This document shows positions 1 to 6,379 of a stretch of 14,015 nt of DNA, piece after piece (within the stretch, counting starts at the first letter, position 1; the number at the start of each line of letters is the position of its first letter). The translations under genes were made by a program, and so were the position numbers. The stretch lies in the NCBI GenBank assembly GCA_964542765.1, contig CAZIVO010000100.1, positions 1-14,015 on the forward strand, in the 5' to 3' direction. Under the pieces are notes generated by a model, which worked only from the letters and a program-made list of their open reading frames with translations, did not search any database and was not told the origin of the DNA. Source of the stretch: CAZIVO01 sp964542765. Its GTDB lineage: Bacteria; Planctomycetota; UBA1135; UBA2386.

Positions 1-2222
1 GCGGGATCGTTTCTTGCCTGGAGGACAATGGGAGTTACGAGCGCGGATGGTTACTTGGATTCCGGCAGCAGTCTTTTTGTTTTGCCCTGAGCACACAGGG
101 AGCTGGGAGGCTGACCTACTTGACCGCGCCGATGACCTTCCGCCCCGGCCGCTGGTACCACCTGGTCGGAGTCTATGACGGTAAGTCGCAACGGCTCTAC
201 GTGAACGGTCAACTCGTCAAGGAAGCGAGCGAGCAGTCGGGTGCGATCCTCTACCACCCGACCCATCGCTTCGCAGTAGGAGCTTACAAGGACGAGAATG
301 AGGACTTCCGGATGCATGGAGCCATCCATGAGGTCTTGATTCATGAGCAGGCCCTTTCTTCGAAGGTCATCGCCAAGCGCTACAAGGACAGACGCGGCAT
401 TCTCCCCGAGCCCGAGGGTGGGAGCTTCACCGGTGTATCCCTGTCGACAGTCCCTCCTCTCGCTGAACTGCAACCCAGGATCAATACGGCGATCGACCGC
501 GGCGTGGAGAGCTTGTTGCTGGCGCAGAATCGCGATGGCTCATGGGGCTATGTCATCGACAGATATCGAAATGGAGCCACGGCATTGGCCTTGCTGGCAC
601 TGGTCGAGGCGGGTCTCGATCATCAGCATCCGGCGATCGAGGCTGCGTTGGAGTTTCTGTCCGCTCACGATCCCGATCGTGTCTACAGCTTCGGTTGTCA
701 GTTGCTTGCGTTAGGCGCCTTGGGAGATACCAAGCACCGAACCTGGGCACGCCGTCTGGTGTCGCGGTTCCTGGATATGGAGAGTGACGGGCAAGAGGGA
801 GGGTGGGCTTATCCGAGTGGGTCGGTGGATATCTCTAATACTCAATTCGCGGCGCTTGGTTTTTTCGGAGCCTCCCAACTGGGTGTCGAGATACCGGCGA
901 GCACCTGGCGGCGCATGGCGGCCGGGACCATCGATCACCATCAGCCGGTGGTGCAGCAGATTCCGTGGGAGGATGCGACGCGAACAGGCAAGCGGGAGAT
1001 TGCCGGATTCACGTATTTCAAGGGCGGGCGCAGCTACGAGCCTTCAGGATCGATGACCACTGCAGGCCTTTGCGTACTGGCTTTGGCCGAGCGCCTGGCG
1101 GGCAAGAAACTAGGGCGCGAGGTCGAGCGCAAGATCGAAAGATCCAAGCAGCGTGCACTGGGCTGGCTGACCGAGAACTTCAGTGCCTCGACCAATCCCG
1201 GCTATCCCAGCACCACCTATTACTACCTGTATGGCCTCGAGCGCGTTGGTGCCTTCCTCGACATCGAAACCTTCGGTGGCCGCCCCTGGTACCGTGAGGG
1301 AGCGCACTGGCTCGTCGGGCAGCAGGCCTCTGATGGTGGCTGGAAGCGCCACGACCAGACATGTTTCGCCTTGCTCTTCCTCACCAAGGCCACGGCTCCG
1401 ACGACCGGTCCGCAGATCAGCCGCAAAGCAAGTTCGTGGGTGACCTCCAAGGGCGATGTTCGCCTTCATGCGGTGGGTCGATCGGCATTTTCTATCTGGG
1501 TTGAAGCCTCGCCGGAACTTGCGAAGGAGCAACCGCGCGTCGCCGAGGTGCATTACTTCCTGGATGGTGCCGAGATCGCGGTTCTGCCAGGCCGCCGAGA
1601 CAAGGTGTGGGGAAGTGATGCCTATCTCTTGCAGCATCGCTTCGAGCAGCCAGGTGCTCATGAGTTTCGTGCGGAAGTGGTGGTCGTTGACAAAGCAGGT
1701 AAGTCTCGCCGTTTGGAGAGTGAAGGCCTGTCGGTGCAGGCCACCCGTGATCCGCGGGTATGGATGGCGAAGAATCTGACTTCTCGTGGCAAGAACCTTC
1801 TGACCGTTGTGAAGGTCAGCGCAAGTTCCTCGTCAGCGCAAGAAACGCATGGCGCAGACATGGCCATAGATGGACGCGAGGCAACGCCCTGGTTGTGCGC
1901 GCCCGAAGACGCGCACCCTTCGCTCAAGGTGAGCTTGGATAAGTCCGTGCGTGCGGACCGCCTGTGGCTGTCACCTGCTGACAGCAACCTGCTTGCACAA
2001 GGTCATCACGATCAGATCACCGGGATCGAGGTGGTGGTCAATGGGCGTTTCAAGATCGAGGCAAAGGTTTCGATCGAGGATCCGTTGTTGCCGATCACCG
2101 TCTTGCTCGGCAAGAAGTTGCGGATTTCGGATGTGGAGATCAAGATCACGGATCGGCGTCCGGGGAGTTTCTCGCCGGGTGTTGTGGGTTTCTCCGAGAT
2201 CCGGTTGCAACTGGGCAAGTAA
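1..2222 (+). CDS. Secreted-type LamG-like / alpha-alpha toroid (squalene-cyclase-like) protein, 5' end cut off by window
   Basis: The frame is open from base 3 to the TAA at 2220-2222, giving 739 visible residues. A TTG at 120 could be mistaken for the start, but the codons before it continue the same domain (GWLLGF, then FCFALS, then WYHLVGVYDG), so the true start lies left of the window. Visible residues 1 to about 130 look like a LamG/concanavalin-A-like beta sandwich (RWYHLVGVYDG, LYVNG, GAIHEVLIHEQALS). Residues about 155-465 look like an alpha/alpha toroid of the terpenoid-cyclase/prenyltransferase fold, with two QW-like motifs (AQNRDGSWG near 174 and GQQASDGGW near 439) flanking repeated helices. 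Residues about 583-739 look like a discoidin or F5/8C-type sandwich (DMAIDGREATPW). I see no DxDD cyclase motif, so terpene cyclisation is not supported; a structural or glycan-binding surface role is only a guess. The domains are read by eye; the coding call itself is firm. Confidence 0.9.
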   Translation, partial: GIVSCLEDNGSYERGWLLGFRQQSFCFALSTQGAGRLTYLTAPMTFRPGRWYHLVGVYDGKSQRLYVNGQLVKEASEQSGAILYHPTHRFAVGAYKDENEDFRMHGAIHEVLIHEQALSSKVIAKRYKDRRGILPEPEGGSFTGVSLSTVPPLAELQPRINTAIDRGVESLLLAQNRDGSWGYVIDRYRNGATALALLALVEAGLDHQHPAIEAALEFLSAHDPDRVYSFGCQLLALGALGDTKHRTWARRLVSRFLDMESDGQEGGWAYPSGSVDISNTQFAALGFFGASQLGVEIPASTWRRMAAGTIDHHQPVVQQIPWEDATRTGKREIAGFTYFKGGRSYEPSGSMTTAGLCVLALAERLAGKKLGREVERKIERSKQRALGWLTENFSASTNPGYPSTTYYYLYGLERVGAFLDIETFGGRPWYREGAHWLVGQQASDGGWKRHDQTCFALLFLTKATAPTTGPQISRKASSWVTSKGDVRLHAVGRSAFSIWVEASPELAKEQPRVAEVHYFLDGAEIAVLPGRRDKVWGSDAYLLQHRFEQPGAHEFRAEVVVVDKAGKSRRLESEGLSVQATRDPRVWMAKNLTSRGKNLLTVVKVSASSSSAQETHGADMAIDGREATPWLCAPEDAHPSLKVSLDKSVRADRLWLSPADSNLLAQGHHDQITGIEVVVNGRFKIEAKVSIEDPLLPITVLLGKKLRISDVEIKITDRRPGSFSPGVVGFSEIRLQLGK

Positions 2223-2235
2223 CCACAGGCTGTTC

Positions 2236-2265
2236 GTGTCGGTGGTGATTCATCTCCACCGACAC
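2236..2265. terminator. Stem-loop between convergent genes
   Basis: GTGTCGGTGG at 2236-2245 pairs perfectly with CCACCGACAC at 2256-2265 around a 10-base loop that can form two further GA/TC pairs. It lies 14 bp after the stop of the left gene and 34 bp beyond the stop of the minus-strand hydrolase, so it could end transcription from both sides. Neither side has a T-run, so it is not a classical intrinsic terminator and may instead act as an RNA 3'-end stabiliser. Confidence 0.6.
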
Positions 2266-2298
2266 CCTGAGCAGAGATCCATGGTTGCCGGATGCGGA

Positions 2299-4215
2299 CT
2301 AGTTGTCCGCGACTCCACGGGACAGGACATCCATGAGTTGCTTGATCGCCGGTTCGAGCAGGATGGCGTCGGAGTGGGTGCGGTTGTCACGCTCGGGCAG
2401 GATGTTTTCATCGGGCGGGCGGTATTTGGCCAGCCGCTCAGGCATCGAGATCTGGGCGAGGACCGGGATCTTGGTGGGGCCGGTGACCGGCTCGAGTCCG
2501 AACACGGGCTCGATCATGGGGACCAGTTGAGACACACCGATGGCCCGCGCGACGATGCGCGTGGCGATGTTGGGAACCTGGCAGTCGCCGATCGCTTCGA
2601 GCAGCATGATGCGACGATCCTTGGGGGCATCGGCCAGTCGATCCTTGTAGAGCAGGGTCCCCAGATTGACGGCGTCACAGCCATCGAAACGCGACTGGAT
2701 CAGGGTCAGGAAGGTTTGCTGGAGAAGCGGATCGGGATGCATCCTGTCGATCAGTATCTTCAGAGGGCGATAGACGATCGATCGCGAGAGCATGGTCGAC
2801 CAGGCGCCACCGGGGACGGCGAGGAAGGCTCGAGAGATCCTGGACGAGAGGGCCGTCAGCGACACCCCTTGGCAGCCACCGAGGCTGACACCGTAATAAT
2901 GGACTCGTTGTGGGTTGAGCAGCGGTTGCCCGTTCAGGCCGATGCGCTCATCGCGATTCAGATCGCCGAGTGCGAGTTCGACCAGCAGGAGATTGTTGAT
3001 CAAGGATTGCTGCAGACGGTCGGTGATCACGTGAACACGGTTCGGGTTGACGCCGATTTGGCTCAGAACCAGCGTTCTGTCATCACGGCACAAGCCAATG
3101 AAGTCCGTTGCGATCAAGACAGAGCCACCCCGTCTCGCCAAGGGTTGCGTGAGGTGAATGCCCCGACGGCCGATGAGGTAGTCGCGGCCCCTGCCGAAGA
3201 TGCCGTGGCCGAAGAGAACCAGCGGCAATGGTTTCCCTTCATTGATCTGCGGCGGAACGATCATCGTGAAGGGGCAGTGCAGATGGTCATCCTGCAGGAT
3301 TGCGGAGCCGTCAGCCCGCCGCTCGATGGCATTGGATCGGTTCAAGAAAGACGGGACCTCGAAGCTTCCCTCGACCTGAATGGCAACATTTTCGTTCGGG
3401 TTGTGAAGGACGCGGTCGATCCTGTAGCCGATCTTGTTTTCAGATGCGTGGCTCAGGGCCTGGTCACGCATCGACAGGATTCCGCCGAGTACGTGCTGCT
3501 TGCTCGAGACCATGAAATCGAAGGCCAAAAGGAGGCCGTCACGGGGATAACCCTTGTCGGCGAGGAACTTGAAGTAGTCCTCGTAACTGGCGCGTGATTC
3601 CTCGAGGGCCGAGTGGTCGGTGGCGATGCGGTCACGCAAGGCTAGGAATCCGGGTGGCGGCATGATCTTGTGACCATCGGTGTCTCGCAGTGCTGTGGTG
3701 AGAACAGCCAGATGTCGACAGCCCATGCTCATGGGGCTCATGGGCCGGATGATCAAGGGGTGCCTTCCTCGATGCTTTTGCTTGCGGAGATTCCTGTCCA
3801 TCTCGGTCATGACCGGTATGCGTTCGCCAGAATCGAGGTTGAACAAGGCGATCGGGGCGTCGGCTTCGAGCGAGCGTTCGAAACTGCTCTGATCGACGAG
3901 GAACTCATCCGCGACATCGATGCCGAAGTGCACCAGAAGCGGAGCAGAAGGCGAGTGGCCATCGGCGGAGTTGAAGGCGGAGAAGTCGACGGGCAAGAGG
4001 CTCCTCGGCCCACTGACAGCCTTGGCGGGGTAGGAGGAGCGGACCCCTGTTCGGCTGGTTGTGTCTTTTGCCTGGAAGAAGCGACTGGGGAGGGGGAAGA
4101 GCTTTTCCTCGGTCGAGGCCAGAGGATTGCCTCCTTGCGGGAGGCTCAGCAGTGTCCGGTCCTGCGCGCTGACGGAGATGGTGAAGAAAAGGACAGCGAA
4201 GAAGCGTGTGATCAT
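2299..4215 (-). CDS. Secreted alpha/beta-hydrolase (lipase/esterase-like)
   Basis: A 638-residue exported protein. Residues 1-18 form a signal peptide (MITRFFAVLFFTISVSA, then Q). Residues about 60-200 form an N-terminal region with PVDFSAFNSADG and LLVHFGIDVADEF, reminiscent of the N-terminal part of bacterial virulence-factor-type extracellular lipases. The hydrolase domain follows at about 310-630. It has an HG oxyanion motif (LVLFGHGIFG, His337-Gly338) and a nucleophile elbow GVSLGG with Ser444 (GxSxG). A probable acid is Asp544 (AIGDCQVPN) and a probable base is His614 (RTHSDA). The likely reaction is ester hydrolysis outside the cytoplasm; the substrate cannot be read. The ATG at 4215 is chosen because it starts the signal peptide directly; no good ribosome binding site is visible before it. 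The gene stands alone on the minus strand, 197 bp downstream of the small anchored protein. A stop-free 548-codon frame on the opposite strand is a shadow. Confidence 0.9.
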   Translation of the reverse strand: MITRFFAVLFFTISVSAQDRTLLSLPQGGNPLASTEEKLFPLPSRFFQAKDTTSRTGVRSSYPAKAVSGPRSLLPVDFSAFNSADGHSPSAPLLVHFGIDVADEFLVDQSSFERSLEADAPIALFNLDSGERIPVMTEMDRNLRKQKHRGRHPLIIRPMSPMSMGCRHLAVLTTALRDTDGHKIMPPPGFLALRDRIATDHSALEESRASYEDYFKFLADKGYPRDGLLLAFDFMVSSKQHVLGGILSMRDQALSHASENKIGYRIDRVLHNPNENVAIQVEGSFEVPSFLNRSNAIERRADGSAILQDDHLHCPFTMIVPPQINEGKPLPLVLFGHGIFGRGRDYLIGRRGIHLTQPLARRGGSVLIATDFIGLCRDDRTLVLSQIGVNPNRVHVITDRLQQSLINNLLLVELALGDLNRDERIGLNGQPLLNPQRVHYYGVSLGGCQGVSLTALSSRISRAFLAVPGGAWSTMLSRSIVYRPLKILIDRMHPDPLLQQTFLTLIQSRFDGCDAVNLGTLLYKDRLADAPKDRRIMLLEAIGDCQVPNIATRIVARAIGVSQLVPMIEPVFGLEPVTGPTKIPVLAQISMPERLAKYRPPDENILPERDNRTHSDAILLEPAIKQLMDVLSRGVADN

Positions 4216-4412
4216 GGGGTCTTTGAGTCTCGACCTTCGAGAAGAATGCAGGGGCGCACAGATGCTCCATGGAGCATCTGAACCGGTCTATGATCAAGTT
4301 GCCGAGTTGCGGGGCAACCTGTCACGCCTGCCAGCCAAAAAAGCCACGTTCTTTTCGACGCGTCGGTTCCGCAAGCTGGTCAAGCGCTCAGCGTGACCGG
4401 GCGGCGAGGCGG
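4216..4412. other. Intergenic region with several dyads
   Basis: This 197-bp gap between two minus-strand genes holds no credible gene. It contains the 22-bp palindrome at 4259-4280, a 6-bp stem at 4298-4318 (GTTGCC / GGCAAC), a 10-bp palindrome CGACGCGTCG at 4356-4365, and a wide inverted repeat GTCACGC (4321-4327) / GCGTGAC (4391-4397). One of these may end the upstream gene and another may control the hydrolase. I could not place a convincing -35/-10 pair. Confidence 0.5.
4259..4280. promoter_or_regulatory. Perfect 22-bp palindrome upstream of hydrolase gene
   Basis: CAGATGCTCCA (4259-4269) and TGGAGCATCTG (4270-4280) are exact reverse complements with no spacer. The centre is about 54 bp upstream of the hydrolase start codon. 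A spacerless palindrome cannot form a tight RNA hairpin without opening the centre, and no T-run follows on either strand. A dimeric-repressor operator for the hydrolase gene is therefore more likely than a terminator, but this is inference. Confidence 0.5.
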
Positions 4413-4970
4413 TCAGTCCTTTTTCGGATTCTGAGTCGCCTCGTTTTGCTTCTTCGCGGCTTCCTGCTCCGCCTTGTTCTTCGCGATATCATCGGGATGC
4501 ATCGGCAAGGCCTTGATCGGGGTGGCCACGACCGTGGAGGGATCGAACCGGTTCAGGTCGTCTCGCCAGATATTTTGTGTGATCGATCTGCTGCCATCGG
4601 CATGGACGTACCACTCAAGATTGCTGTCATCGCGCTCGCGGCCGATGATCTTGCTCCAGGGGCGATCGCTCGGCCAGTCCAGTGCAGGGGCACCCCAGGC
4701 ACCATTGAGCACCGGAACCTTGGAGCCGTCTGGCAACAGCAGCACCCTGTCGGGATTGCCCTTTTTGGGTTCGGGGGTGCTGGGTTTCTCCGGCCGTTTG
4801 ACGTCGACGGGTTCGGGGGTCGGTTGCCCCGAGTTGCCAGCATCACCGGGTGTAACGGGGAGGCCGGAAGGTGGTTCGCTACCCTCGTTGGACGATGAGT
4901 TCAGAAACCAGATGCCCAAGGTCGCAGCGGCCAAGGACAGGAGGAAGCCCAGCGTAAGTTTCGGTGACAT
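4413..4970 (-). CDS. Small membrane-anchored Pro-rich protein of unknown function
   Basis: 185 residues from the ATG at 4970; an in-frame GTG at 5018 would add 16 residues. The ATG is preferred because it puts a signal-anchor right at the N-terminus (residues 4-23, LTLGFLLSLAAATLGIWFL). No Shine-Dalgarno sequence is visible at either start. A Pro/Glu/Ser-rich linker covers residues about 28-72. A compact globular stretch at 76-160 follows, with VLLLPDGSKVPVLNGAWGAP, then ALDWPSDRPWSKIIG and LEWYVHADGSRS. The tail is charged and rich in Lys, Gln and Asn (165-185). The topology suggests a periplasmic domain held by one membrane helix. I do not recognise the family; the compact motif reads like an uncharacterised conserved exported domain. 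Confidence 0.8.
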   Translation of the reverse strand: MSPKLTLGFLLSLAAATLGIWFLNSSSNEGSEPPSGLPVTPGDAGNSGQPTPEPVDVKRPEKPSTPEPKKGNPDRVLLLPDGSKVPVLNGAWGAPALDWPSDRPWSKIIGRERDDSNLEWYVHADGSRSITQNIWRDDLNRFDPSTVVATPIKALPMHPDDIAKNKAEQEAAKKQNEATQNPKKD

Positions 4971-5271
4971 GGTTCGTATGGCTGTTTTTAGTGTCTGGCC
5001 TGTCGAATCGCGGAACACAGAAGTTGCTCAAAACGTCCGTAGTATCAAGAGTATATCCTTGCCCTCTCGTCTTTTATGCAGATTGAACTTGAATTTAGCG
5101 GCAGTTCGCATCGCCGGGGCTTGTCGTTTCGAGCTAAGCTGTTCTAGGATGGAGGCTCTCGTTAGTGGGCATTGCCGTTCTCAGTTATTGCTGCTCGGTC
5201 ATCCTGCCTTAGTTCACTCCCTGTCTTTCTTCTTCCACTCCATTTTTCTTCCTATCAAAAAGGTGTTCACC
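4971..5271. promoter_or_regulatory. Divergent intergenic region with candidate promoter and pyrimidine-rich leader
   Basis: This region lies between the divergent small anchored protein and the secreted protein at 5272. For the plus strand, TTGTCG (5121-5126), an 18-bp spacer and TAGGAT (5145-5150) form a plausible sigma70-type promoter, giving a leader of about 115 nt. The leader has a striking pyrimidine tract: 38 of 42 bases at 5213-5254 are C or T. AAAAAGGTG at 5257-5265 then supplies a modest ribosome binding site before the ATG at 5272. For the minus strand a TATACT-like box lies near 5050-5055 with no clear -35. No gene is supported here, although one plus-strand frame stays open through it. 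Confidence 0.45.
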
Positions 5272-6288
5272 ATGTATTCCCGTTTATTCGCTCTCGCCGC
5301 TCTGGCGATGGCTACTTCGTTGTCCGCTCAAAGCAATGAGCTTGAGATCTGGGCCGGCACGTCTTACACGTCGCGCGGTAATGCCGGAAAGAACCCGGTC
5401 GAGCTTGTTGAAGAGTTCGACGGCAGTTCCTTTACCGGTCTTGGTGACAATGGCAAAGGCTGCGTCATGGGCCACGCTGGGGCGATTCTCCAGGATCAGA
5501 ACAAAATGACCCAGGAGAAGTTCTCGGTTGTTGTCCGCAAGGGCGACAATGTGAAGGGCCCTGTCCTCGGCAAGGCTGGTGAACTCGGTCGCGCCGGTCC
5601 GTACGGAACCCCGAAGGGTACTACTCCAGGCGCCGCAGCGTGGGGCTTCGGCTTCACCTTCAAGACGCCGGTTGCCCTTTCCTGCACGGGCAGCAACTTC
5701 CTCGGCATTCAAACCGGTGCTTCTCCAAACTGGAGCGCGGATGGCCTTTCCTGCCACGCTGGTAACAATAGCAAGCACCAGCAGCATGCATTGGCCAAAG
5801 ACCATGCATGGCAGATCTATGGCACGCCGGCTGCGGCCAAGCACCCAAGTGCCAAGCGCGCCTGGCGAATAAAGGCGCGCTTCACGTCGGCCGTTGCACA
5901 GACGTGTAATACCGCGCCGGCATCGGCAGCGCCTCTTTGTGGCGAAGGTGGCCAGCATCCCAACACAGCTGCTATCGGCGGCCAAGGGTTGCAGGTCAAG
6001 ATCACGGACAAGCTGGCCGGACAGGTGGAATCCCACCTCTTTGTCGGCCTGCGTGTTTCGCCGAAGGGCCTTCCGGTTCTTGGCCCCAACTCCAGGTTGT
6101 GGATCTCCCCGACCTTTATCATGTATGGCGGCAAGGCGACCTTGACAGGTGGTATTGGCTACCACGTGCTCACCAAGGCCCTGCCCAAGGGTCTCATTGG
6201 GACCATCGTCTTCCAGGGCCTCACTGTTGGTGCGAAGTTGGCTAACCCCCGCTTCACGAACGTCACCACGTCAACAATGTTGAAGTGA
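5272..6288 (+). CDS. Secreted protein of unknown function with planctomycete-style C-terminal domain
   Basis: 338 residues from the ATG at 5272, preceded by AGGTG at a suitable distance. The frame is open back to 4474, but a signal peptide starts exactly at this ATG (residues 1-19, MYSRLFALAALAMATSLSA, then Q), which fixes the start. Residues 20-240 are Gly/Ala-rich with beta-strand-like stretches, five cysteines (64, 138, 161, 212, 223) and few charges. The last ~85 residues (HLFVGLRVSP, LPVLGPNSRLWISP, LIGTIVFQGLTVG) have the same order of strands as the C-terminal domain of the three paralogs at the right end, so a shared, very diverged domain is likely. No catalytic motif is visible. It is probably a surface or extracellular protein. 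It ends just before a strong intrinsic terminator and looks monocistronic. Confidence 0.85.
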   Translation: MYSRLFALAALAMATSLSAQSNELEIWAGTSYTSRGNAGKNPVELVEEFDGSSFTGLGDNGKGCVMGHAGAILQDQNKMTQEKFSVVVRKGDNVKGPVLGKAGELGRAGPYGTPKGTTPGAAAWGFGFTFKTPVALSCTGSNFLGIQTGASPNWSADGLSCHAGNNSKHQQHALAKDHAWQIYGTPAAAKHPSAKRAWRIKARFTSAVAQTCNTAPASAAPLCGEGGQHPNTAAIGGQGLQVKITDKLAGQVESHLFVGLRVSPKGLPVLGPNSRLWISPTFIMYGGKATLTGGIGYHVLTKALPKGLIGTIVFQGLTVGAKLANPRFTNVTTSTMLK

Positions 6289-6301
6289 TCTGGCCTTGCT
6301 G

Positions 6302-6320
6302 AGTCGAGCCTGGCTCGACT
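6302..6320 (+). repeat. Small hairpin directly after the stop codon
   Basis: AGTCGAGC and GCTCGACT form an 8-bp perfect stem with a 3-base loop, only 13 bp after the stop at 6288 and 5 bp before the main terminator. Tandem hairpins at a 3' end usually mean a reinforced stop or protection of the mRNA end. Confidence 0.6.
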
Positions 6321-6325
6321 GTAAG

Positions 6326-6358
6326 AGCCCCCCGGCGGTAACGTCGGGGGGCTTTTTC
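6326..6358 (+). terminator. Rho-independent terminator with GNRA loop
   Basis: AGCCCCCCGGCG (6326-6337) pairs with CGTCGGGGGGCT (6342-6353) in a 12-bp stem with a single G-U wobble. The stem is closed by a GTAA tetraloop, which is a GNRA loop in RNA, and is followed by TTTTT (6353-6357). It ends the secreted-protein gene. The convergent amidohydrolase gene stops at 6380, and the stem could also slow transcription from that side, although its T-run is poor on the minus strand. Confidence 0.92.
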
Positions 6359-6379
6359 ATGTACTGATGCCAAAGGCAT

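Noticed and set aside
120..122. TTG start codon for the first gene
   Set aside because: The frame is open to the left edge, and the codons before it clearly continue the same LamG-like domain, so the gene is truncated by the window instead.
1951..3597. 548-codon open frame on the plus strand opposite the hydrolase gene
   Set aside because: It overlaps the end of the LamG/toroid gene and lies antisense to a protein with signal peptide and catalytic triad motifs. Its translation is low-complexity and shows no recognisable domain, as expected for a GC-rich shadow frame.
4474..5271. Possible 266-codon N-terminal extension of the secreted protein at 5272
   Set aside because: It runs antisense through the small anchored protein and across a promoter-like intergenic region. 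A signal peptide and ribosome binding site mark 5272 as the start.
5284..6165. 293-codon minus-strand frame opposite the secreted protein
   Set aside because: Shadow frame; the plus-strand product has a signal peptide and is followed by a proper terminator.
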